A DNA stretch of 64,000 bases from Candidatus Schekmanbacteria bacterium. Its GTDB lineage: Bacteria; CSSED10-310; JACPHN01. The stretch is from contig JACPHN010000150.1 of NCBI GenBank assembly GCA_016188575.1, positions 1 through 64,000 on the forward strand, read 5' to 3'. The position numbers were made by a program, and so were the translations under genes. The notes below the pieces were generated by a model. It was not told the origin of the DNA and did no database searches. It worked only from the letters and a program-made list of their open reading frames with translations. Shown piece by piece: positions 57,414 through 64,000 of the stretch; positions within the stretch are counted from its first letter, which is position 1; each line of letters opens with the position of its first letter.

Positions 57414-59672
57414 ATGAGCCAGGCGCGAAAGTTTCTCGAAGATGCGGCCCACACGGTCCACGAGTCGTTCGTCGCGGATCGCACCATTCTCTCATTCGAC
57501 GAGTACCTGGAGCTGCTGTGGAACGACCCGGTGCGCCAACTGCGCGACTCCGCCTGCTACCTTCGCGACGTTTTCGATTTCGGTGGCACTGAGCAGGTCC
57601 GCACGCCGCTCGGCGAGCACCGCAGGTTTTGCCTGTTTGACGCTGCCACCGACGGCGATGCCGTCCCCCTGTTTGGTCAGGAGGGCGCCCAGGAGGCGGC
57701 CTACCGCCACCTGAACGGCTTCGTGCAGCTTGGCCGCGTCAATCGCCTGATCCTGCTCCACGGCCCGAATGGCTCGGGCAAGTCCACACTGGTCAACCTC
57801 CTGGTGCGTGCCATGGAAAACTACTCGCACACGCCGGAAGGCGCACTTTATCGATTTCACTGGATCTTGCCGAACGAGCGGCGCATGCGTTCCGGCATCG
57901 GTTTCGGCCAGCGAGGCCGCAACGACAGCGCGGAGTCTGCCGAAGTCGTTCTGGGTATCCACTCCTATGCGCGTATGCGCGGCGAAGAGCTCGATGCGCG
58001 GATCCGCTGCGATATGAAGGATCACCCCTTGCTGCTGCTGCGGCCCGAGGAACGGCAGCACCTGGTCGCGGAGCTCAAGGGGGCCGAGCGCCTTCCCGAG
58101 GATTTCGAGCTCCCCAACTATCTCGCTCGCGGTGATTTGTGTCACAAGTGCCGTGAGATCCACGACGCGCTGCTGGCCACCTACGACGGCGACTATCTCC
58201 AGGTGCTCGCGCACGCCCAGGTGGAGCGCTTCTACATCAGCCGGCGCTATCGCCGCGGGGCAGTGACCGTCGAGCCTCAGCTCGGTGTCGACGCGGACGT
58301 TCGGCAGGTCACCGCCGACCAATCTCTGCACCGACTGCCGGCCCCGCTGTCGCATACGCCTCTGCTCGAGGTGCTCGGCGATCTCGTCGATGCGAATCGT
58401 GGGATCATTGAGTTTTCCGACATTCTCAAGCGGCCCCCGCAGTCCTACAAGTACCTTCTGACCAGCATCGAAACCCAGCGCGTCAATCTGGGCGCGTGCC
58501 TGGTCTACCTCGATATGGTGCTGGTCGCCTCCACCAACGATGCACAGCTCTTCGAGTTCAAGGCGTCGCCTGAGTTCGCGTCGTTCAAAGGGCGAATGGA
58601 GCTCGTGCGCGTGCCATATTTGCTGCGCTGCGGCGACGAACGACGCCTTTACGAAAAGCAGCTTGAGCCCGCAGCCCTGCGCAAACACCTCTCGCCGAAC
58701 GTCGGCCGCGTCGCCGCACTGTGGGCGGTGCTCACACGGATGCGCAAACCCGAAAAAGACGCCTTTACGCCCGACGTGCGCACGCTCGTCGATGGCCTGA
58801 CGCCGCTGGAGAAGGCCCGGCTCTACGATCGGGGCGAGACGCCTAGGCGGCTGTCATCGGGCCAGGCGAAGCTGTTGTTAGCGAACTTGCGGACCGTCCA
58901 CGATGAGGGCGTTCAGCGCCTCGACTATGAGGGCGCCATCGGCGCGTCGGCGCGCGAAATGTCCACCGTCTTGCTCGCCGCCGCGCAGTCCGCCGAGCAT
59001 AGCTGCGTCAGCGTTCCCGCGCTGCTCAAGGAGCTCGAGCGCCTCGTGCAGGACCGCACGCTGTTTCCGTTTTTGCGCCAGGAGGTGCTCGGGAGCTATT
59101 ACGACAACGCGAAGTTCATCGACCTCGCCCGCCAGGAGTGGCTCGACATCGTCGACGAGGAAGTGCGCACCAGCTCGGGATTGGTGGAAGACGCGCAGCA
59201 CATCGAGCTGCTTCACCGCTACCTGCGCCAGGTCTCGGCGTGGCTCAAGAAGGACAAGATCCTCGATACGGTCACCGGCCAGCTCATACCTCCTGACGAG
59301 GCGTTCATGAAGCGCGTGGAGAGCGCTGTTGCTCCCCAGGGCGAGGACGTCAAGGACGTGCGACAGTCGCTGGTGTCGCGGGTCGCCAACTTCTCCGTGT
59401 CCCACCCCGGTGCGGTGCTTGACCTCGAGCAGGTGTTTGCTGCCGAGCTCACGCGCCTCAAGAGCGACTTCTACGAGCAGCACAAGAAGCGGCTAGCGAG
59501 GCTTCTGAAGTCGTTTCTCGAGCTCACCTCGGATCCGGACAAGGAGCTGTCCACGCCCGAGCTTCGGGAGGCGGCCCGCTTCCGCGAGACGTTTCTTTCC
59601 GCCAGAGGCTACTGCCGGTCCTGCGGCGCCGAGGCCGTGGGCTATCTACTGCGGCACCGCTACGAAGCTTGA
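57414..59672 (+). CDS. prkA: PrkA-family serine protein kinase (AAA+), long form
   Basis: A 752-residue protein. The AAA+ part has a Walker A loop LILLHGPNGSGKSTLVNLLV (about residues 113-132) preceded by the PrkA N-terminal domain (DEYLELLWNDPVRQLRDSAC), followed by CHKCREIHDALLATYDGDY and IIEFSDILKRPPQSYKYLLT, which are PrkA hallmarks, and the C-terminal PrkA domain. It exceeds the ~640 residues of E. coli YeaG by about 100. PrkA proteins act in stress and stationary-phase control, usually beside yeaH and spoVR genes, which are absent here. The ATG follows GGAGGACGTC. It lies 57 bases after the aminopeptidase gene and may share its transcript. Confidence 0.88.
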   Translation: MSQARKFLEDAAHTVHESFVADRTILSFDEYLELLWNDPVRQLRDSACYLRDVFDFGGTEQVRTPLGEHRRFCLFDAATDGDAVPLFGQEGAQEAAYRHLNGFVQLGRVNRLILLHGPNGSGKSTLVNLLVRAMENYSHTPEGALYRFHWILPNERRMRSGIGFGQRGRNDSAESAEVVLGIHSYARMRGEELDARIRCDMKDHPLLLLRPEERQHLVAELKGAERLPEDFELPNYLARGDLCHKCREIHDALLATYDGDYLQVLAHAQVERFYISRRYRRGAVTVEPQLGVDADVRQVTADQSLHRLPAPLSHTPLLEVLGDLVDANRGIIEFSDILKRPPQSYKYLLTSIETQRVNLGACLVYLDMVLVASTNDAQLFEFKASPEFASFKGRMELVRVPYLLRCGDERRLYEKQLEPAALRKHLSPNVGRVAALWAVLTRMRKPEKDAFTPDVRTLVDGLTPLEKARLYDRGETPRRLSSGQAKLLLANLRTVHDEGVQRLDYEGAIGASAREMSTVLLAAAQSAEHSCVSVPALLKELERLVQDRTLFPFLRQEVLGSYYDNAKFIDLARQEWLDIVDEEVRTSSGLVEDAQHIELLHRYLRQVSAWLKKDKILDTVTGQLIPPDEAFMKRVESAVAPQGEDVKDVRQSLVSRVANFSVSHPGAVLDLEQVFAAELTRLKSDFYEQHKKRLARLLKSFLELTSDPDKELSTPELREAARFRETFLSARGYCRSCGAEAVGYLLRHRYEA

Positions 59673-59874
59673 CGGTGCCGCGGCCTTCCGAGGGTCCGGC
59701 GACACGAGTTCGTCTGCCCGGACCGGGGTCGTTGCGCGTGGTATCGCGTCGGGGAACGCGCTTGCGCCGGGCGGGGTTCGGTGATAGGCGTCATCTGGCA
59801 CGAGAGTGCGTTCGCCGGTCAACGCCGACGCCGATGCTTGAGCTGCTCGCTGAGCGTACACGACGGAGGTACGG

Positions 59875-60264
59875 ATGAGGTTTGCGATTCGGCGCGATTC
59901 GCTGCTGAAGCCGCTTTTGGTCGTATTCGGCGCAGTCGGGGCCAGGTCATTCGTCGAGATGACGGGTGAGGGCTTGCGTTGTCGCTTCGGTTTCCTCTTC
60001 GACGAGATGATTCCTTACAGCGAGATTGTCGCGGTGGAAAGGGACAATTGGCCCTGGTATGGTGGCGCCGGCTGGCGCATGAACTTTGTTGGGACGGTTG
60101 CGCTTATCGGTTCCTTTAGGGGTATCGTGCGGATCGACATGCGTCGGGGGAGACGGGCGCGGCTATTCTTCCGGGTGGCGTGTCGACATCTTTTCGTGTC
60201 CTTGGAAAGGCCGGACGACTTCGTCGGAGAGTTGTCGCGCCGCAGTGAGCTTCCGCGCGCCTGA
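59875..60264 (+). CDS. Small protein of unknown function, PH-like
   Basis: A 129-residue protein. MRFAIRRDSLLKPLLVVFGA begins a hydrophobic strand, not a full membrane helix. The rest alternates short strands (GLRCRFGFLFDEMIPYSEIVAVERD, VALIGSFRGIVRIDM, RLFFRVACRHLFVSLERPDDFV), a pattern like bacterial PH-type domains. I do not recognise a family. The ATG has a GGAGG box about 6 bases upstream. It stands alone between prkA and the REC-kinase gene. The 200 bases on either side hold no recognisable gene. Confidence 0.55.
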   Translation: MRFAIRRDSLLKPLLVVFGAVGARSFVEMTGEGLRCRFGFLFDEMIPYSEIVAVERDNWPWYGGAGWRMNFVGTVALIGSFRGIVRIDMRRGRRARLFFRVACRHLFVSLERPDDFVGELSRRSELPRA

Positions 60265-60472
60265 ATCGCTCCGCGCCGCGGCGTCGAATGCAAAATACAG
60301 GTGCGGGCGCGGGGTTTGCGCGGCCGCGGCAAGTGCGTTAGAGTCACGCGAAGGTGCCTAGCTCGGCGGTGCCCAACGCCTGGGTCATCGAGTACCGACC
60401 GGGAGCGGGCGTTGCTGCCGGTACCTGGGTGGCGGGTACGGGCGGACGACGCGAAGGAAGGTCGAGTCACAC

Positions 60473-61636
60473 GTGGATAGCCCCGGAGATGATGGAGAAG
60501 GGCGGGTTGGTGTAGCTCCCGTGAGAGTGCTCGTGGTGGAGGACAAGGAGCGCGACGTTGCGCAGGTTGTCGGCATGCTCAACGCGTACGGTTCTGCTCG
60601 CTTTGACGTGCGCTTTGCTACGACTGTAGGCGGCGCGAGCGCTGAGCTGGCCAAGCTGGACACTGACGTGGTGCTGCTGGACTTGTCGCTTCCCGACTGC
60701 TCGGGGCTAGAGACGGTACAGCGGGTGGCGGTGGCCGCGCCGGGCGTAGCAATCGTTGTGCTGACCGGTCTGGCCGACCTCGAGCGGGCCATGGAGGCGC
60801 TGCGGAGGGGCGCTCAGGATTATCTGATCAAAAACCGGGCGGACAGTGACTTGCTCGGGCGCGCGATCTGCTACGCGATTGAACGGAAGCGCGTGGAGCA
60901 GGAGCGGAACGAAGCGCTGGAGCGGCTGCGAATGGCGAGCCGGCAGAAAGACGAGTTTCTGTCGACAGTATCCCATGATCTGCGCTCCCCGTGCACCAAT
61001 ATCTGCGTGGCGACCGATATTCTTCTGACCGGAGTCGCTGGTGAGCTCAGTGAAGACCAGCGCAAGGTGGTTGAGCAGATCGATCGTAACGTTCGCCGCC
61101 AGGTGCGCCTGATCAGTGACCTCTTGGATTTGTCGCGGATGGAGTCCGGGACCTTTAGCGTCTTGATGGGCACATTTGACCTTCGCCGCTGTCTCCGCCA
61201 ACTCGTGGACGAGCTGGCGCACGTCGCCGGCTCTCGCGGCGTGACTCTGCACCTCAACTGCGCCGAGGACAGCGTGCCTGTCGTTGGCGACGAAGACCGC
61301 CTCGTGCAGGTGTTCACCAATCTGATGGAGAACGCGATTCGCTTTGCCGAGAAGGAAGTCTCCTGCACGCTTCAGCCATCAGGCGCCAGCGTGGTGGTGC
61401 ACGTTGACGACGATGGTCCAGGGGTCCCTGCGGAGATCCGTGAGCGCGTATTCGAGCGGTTCTTCAAGGGCGAAAACCAGGCTTACCGGGCCGGAACGGG
61501 CCTCGGCTTGACCATCGTGCGTGGGATTGTCTCCCACCACGGCGGAACCGTCGGGGCTGGAGATCGGCCGTGGGAGAGCGGAGACTCGGCTCCTCACGGG
61601 GCGCGCTTTTCGGTCGAGATCCCGATCCGCTCCTGA
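60473..61636 (+). CDS. Response regulator-histidine kinase fusion (REC-HisKA-HATPase)
   Basis: A 387-residue soluble protein in which a receiver domain comes first (VRVLVVEDKERDVAQVV, phospho-accepting Asp in VVLLDLSLPDCSG, later RRGAQDYLIKNRAD). A coiled linker is followed by the kinase: FLSTVSHDLRSPCTNICVA with the phospho-His, NLMENAIRFAEKE, DDDGPGVP, and GTGLGLTIVRGIVSHHGG. Such proteins relay phosphate from another kinase to control their own output, often in light or redox pathways. The GTG start at 60473 is about 12 bases after GAAGGAAGG; a GTG at 60521, just before the receiver, is an alternative. No partner regulator is adjacent. Confidence 0.85.
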   Translation: MDSPGDDGEGRVGVAPVRVLVVEDKERDVAQVVGMLNAYGSARFDVRFATTVGGASAELAKLDTDVVLLDLSLPDCSGLETVQRVAVAAPGVAIVVLTGLADLERAMEALRRGAQDYLIKNRADSDLLGRAICYAIERKRVEQERNEALERLRMASRQKDEFLSTVSHDLRSPCTNICVATDILLTGVAGELSEDQRKVVEQIDRNVRRQVRLISDLLDLSRMESGTFSVLMGTFDLRRCLRQLVDELAHVAGSRGVTLHLNCAEDSVPVVGDEDRLVQVFTNLMENAIRFAEKEVSCTLQPSGASVVVHVDDDGPGVPAEIRERVFERFFKGENQAYRAGTGLGLTIVRGIVSHHGGTVGAGDRPWESGDSAPHGARFSVEIPIRS

Positions 61637-61675
61637 CGGAGTGGCCGCGTCACGCTGGTCCGATGCCCGGGGGGC

Positions 61676-64000
61676 TCAGTCCTGCCATCGGGCGATGAAG
61701 ATGTTGGTGTCGTGGCTGTCGGGCTGCGCTCGGTTCGAGCCCCAAACGAGCCATCTTCCGTCGGGGCTGAACACCGGGAAACCATCGAATCCTGCGGTGA
61801 AGGTAATGCGCTCCGGAAGTCCGCCTGACTTTTCGAGGAGCCACAGGTCGAACTCCCGGGGTTCGGCTCCGAGGTTTGAGCTATAGATGATGTGACTGCC
61901 GTCGGGGTGAAAGTAGGGAGCGAAATTTGCCGCGGCGTTGTTTGTGAGCTGTTTCGTGTTTGTCCCGTCCGCGTTCATGAGGAACAGCTCGAGTGTCCCC
62001 GGGCGCACAAGACCGCGGGCAAGCAGCTCGCGATATTCGACCAAGGCTTCGCCCTGCGGCCGGCTTGCGCGCCACACGATCTGCGAGCAGTCGGGACTGA
62101 AAAACGCGCCACCGTCATAGCCGGGAGTATTCGTCAGCCGGCTGACGTCGCCGGCTTCGTTCATGGCGTACAGGTCCAGATCGCCGTCGCGGGTGGAGGT
62201 GAACACGAGCTTGCCGCCGCGGTGACACCAGGTGGCCTCGGCATCGTAGCCTGGTGTCTCTGTGAGGCGTCGCGGCATAGCCCCGTCCGGCGAGACCTCG
62301 TACAGATCGAACGTGTCGTAGACGGCCCAAGCGTACCCTCGTGACTGGTCGGGTTTCGGGGGGCACTCGCTCCCGGCATGCTCGGTCGAGGCGTACACGA
62401 TCCGGTCTGCCTCTGGCCAGTCGAAGTAGCCGCAGGTCGTGCGGCCGCGCCCGGTTGAGACCAACTTCGTCGCGCCGGTGGCGAGATCGAGGACGTACTG
62501 CTGATCGCAGTTGGCACTGGGAGGCGTTGCCTGGAAGATGAGCCGGCGGCCGTCCGGGGAGAAATAGGCTTCTGCGTTTTCCCCTCCAAAGGTCAGTTGG
62601 CGCACTTGTGAGAGGTGTGTTTCGGCGGAGTTGTCGTGAAATGGTTTGCCGGCGGACACGACAAACGAAGCACCGGGTCGGTTGTCGTAATGAGATTTCG
62701 GGAGTGCGTAGCGGGCCATTTCTTGCGGTGTTGGCCCTTTCGGTGCTGCGGTTGGGGCCGTCTTGTCCCTGGTTTCGGTGGTAACTTGATGAGGTCCGGT
62801 GGCTGGCGCGCCAGCGGGCGCGGTGCGGCTGCCGAGTGTCGCTCGCAGGGCGACGGCGGCACCTGCGCGCAGCACCGAAATGTCTATTGTTTCCCCGGGC
62901 TTGTGGTCACGCAGCACGAAGGTCATGTCGTATAGGTTTTGAACGCTCACACCGGCCATGGCGACAATGCGATCGTCTCTACGCAATCCGGCCAGTTCGG
63001 CGGGGCTTCCCGGGCGGACATCAGCCAGCAACACCCCACCCGTTTCCGCCCCCATTGACAGGTAGTTCGGAACGCTCCCGAGGTACGCGCCATAGCTGCG
63101 CTCATCTCCGGGCAGGGGTGGACTCGATTGCGCCCTGGCGATGTGGGGAGTGACCTGACCGCGTGCCAGGAACATGATCAACGAGGCGGTTAGCTCGGCA
63201 ATGCGGCCGGCTCCTTGCGCGTTGAGCAGGGCGACGTCGTCGTCCGGGGTATGATACTGCTCGTGAGCCCCCGTGAACAGGTGAACCACCGGAATATTCT
63301 TGGCGTAGAAGCTCATCTGATCCGATGGCCCATAGCCGTCGCCACTGCTTGAGAGCTCGAGACCGGTCGCCCGTGCCGCTGCTTTCAGCGCCTCTTTCCA
63401 CTCGGGTGCGCTGTCGGCGCCGAGTGCCGCAAGGTGGTTGTCGCGGAGCCTGCCCACCATGTCGAGGTTGATCATTGCGACAGTCCTGTCGAGCGGCAAA
63501 GGGGGAGTGGCGACAAAGTGACCCGAGCCCGCCAGCCCGGTCTCCTCAGCGGAGAAGAGGACGACCTGGACCGTTCGGTGGTTGTCGGCGGATGCCAACA
63601 TCTCCTTGACCGTGGCTGCCGCGAGCAGGGCCACGGCGGTTCCCGAGGCGTTGTCGTCTGCGCCGTTGTGTACCGCAACCGCGTTTGGCCGCAAGGAGCC
63701 GGCGCCTCCCATGCCGAGGTGATCGTAGTGGGCGCCAATCACGATAACCTCGCGGGCGAGGTCACCGCGTCCGGGAATCACGCCGGCAACATTCGCAGTG
63801 CTGGCATAGGTTGCCTGGAGCGCTACCCGTCCGGCGAGGCGCAGTCCTCTAACCGGGGATGGGCGCGGGGTGAGGTCGAAGTCGATCTGCTCCTGTATCG
63901 CTTTCAGGTCAATGCCGGCGTCGGCGAGCAGCCGCTTTGCCACCGAGGTCCGGAGCTGCACCACAGGGATGCCCGCTGGGCTTTCCGGTCCGTCGTTCTT
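61676..64000 (-). CDS. M28 peptidase with PDZ and WD40-like (PD40) repeats (N-terminus outside window)
   Basis: The frame is open to the right edge, giving at least 774 residues of the C-terminal part. The M28 domain shows the zinc ligands: IGAHYDHLG (His, Asp), NGADDNASGTA (Asp), SAEETGLAGS (Glu pair), MINLDMVG (Asp) and EQYHTPDDD (His). A PDZ domain follows (GVLLADVRPGSPAELAGLRR, DRIVAMAGVSVQNLYDM). Then come about five PD40/TolB-like propeller repeats, each with ..FSPDGR.L.F or ..LTNTPGYDGGAFFSPD. It is most likely an exported aminopeptidase; the signal peptide would lie off the window. The run of domains is unusual but is one continuous frame. The end faces the REC-kinase gene 39 bases away. 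Confidence 0.9.
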   Translation of the reverse strand, partial: KNDGPESPAGIPVVQLRTSVAKRLLADAGIDLKAIQEQIDFDLTPRPSPVRGLRLAGRVALQATYASTANVAGVIPGRGDLAREVIVIGAHYDHLGMGGAGSLRPNAVAVHNGADDNASGTAVALLAAATVKEMLASADNHRTVQVVLFSAEETGLAGSGHFVATPPLPLDRTVAMINLDMVGRLRDNHLAALGADSAPEWKEALKAAARATGLELSSSGDGYGPSDQMSFYAKNIPVVHLFTGAHEQYHTPDDDVALLNAQGAGRIAELTASLIMFLARGQVTPHIARAQSSPPLPGDERSYGAYLGSVPNYLSMGAETGGVLLADVRPGSPAELAGLRRDDRIVAMAGVSVQNLYDMTFVLRDHKPGETIDISVLRAGAAVALRATLGSRTAPAGAPATGPHQVTTETRDKTAPTAAPKGPTPQEMARYALPKSHYDNRPGASFVVSAGKPFHDNSAETHLSQVRQLTFGGENAEAYFSPDGRRLIFQATPPSANCDQQYVLDLATGATKLVSTGRGRTTCGYFDWPEADRIVYASTEHAGSECPPKPDQSRGYAWAVYDTFDLYEVSPDGAMPRRLTETPGYDAEATWCHRGGKLVFTSTRDGDLDLYAMNEAGDVSRLTNTPGYDGGAFFSPDCSQIVWRASRPQGEALVEYRELLARGLVRPGTLELFLMNADGTNTKQLTNNAAANFAPYFHPDGSHIIYSSNLGAEPREFDLWLLEKSGGLPERITFTAGFDGFPVFSPDGRWLVWGSNRAQPDSHDTNIFIARWQD

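Noticed and set aside
61725-61750. A GGTTCGAGCC stretch resembling the T-arm of a tRNA
   Set aside because: It lies inside the peptidase coding sequence and no acceptor or anticodon stem can be built around it. No other tRNA or rRNA gene was found.

Overview
This is a chromosomal stretch of a high-GC, Gram-negative bacterium. The evidence is outer-membrane beta-barrels, lipoproteins, an outer-membrane multiheme conduit, a ChbG/HpnK-type deacetylase and a polysaccharide pathway of the undecaprenyl-phosphate type. The gene content (decaheme cytochrome with MtrB-type porin, many sensory proteins, split acyl-CoA carboxylase, glutamate synthase) suits a versatile environmental bacterium at or near the Proteobacteria. 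No gene allows a firm species or phylum call. Many sigma70-like promoters with 17-base spacers can be read directly.

Layout. 1-3021: the tail of hisS, a small convergent membrane protein, and a LolA-like/beta-barrel pair. 3144-9194: gltB-gltD for ammonium assimilation. 9243-13777 (minus): a polysaccharide operon (Wzz-like protein, secreted protein with a carbohydrate-binding-like end, sugar-phosphate transferase), partly AT-rich. 14384-16989: a beta-propeller surface protein with a GlyGly-type sorting tail, then a GH172-like protein. 17112-22484 (minus): an acyl-CoA carboxylase operon with split biotin subunit, enoyl-CoA hydratase and a beta-keto acid cleavage enzyme, next to a methyltransferase. 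24424-27616: decaheme cytochrome plus MtrB-type porin, a transmembrane electron conduit, facing a double-V4R protein.

29080-43714: a sensory region. cheA, cheW, a globin-coupled receptor, cheB and cheR run together on the plus strand. A hybrid histidine kinase converges on them. Its start codon overlaps the stop codon of an intact IscB RNA-guided nuclease gene, which is preceded by a strongly structured candidate omega-RNA and by fragments of a restriction-modification locus. Beyond lies a receptor with a five-unit HAMP array, translationally coupled to an NHL-propeller lipoprotein.

43805-64000: a secreted beta-helix protein, tyrS, an M19 dipeptidase operon, a thioredoxin-fold lipoprotein followed by an unusual phosphoesterase-like/tetraheme fusion and thiI, a ChbG-like deacetylase, an alpha/beta-hydrolase lipoprotein, an M29 aminopeptidase, a long PrkA kinase, a REC-histidine kinase, and the C-terminal part of an M28 peptidase fused to PDZ and WD40-like repeats.

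The most notable items are the IscB/omega-RNA element joined to a kinase gene, the receptor with a HAMP array and lipoprotein partner, the phosphoesterase-like/tetraheme fusion, and the split carboxylase operon ending in a cleavage enzyme.
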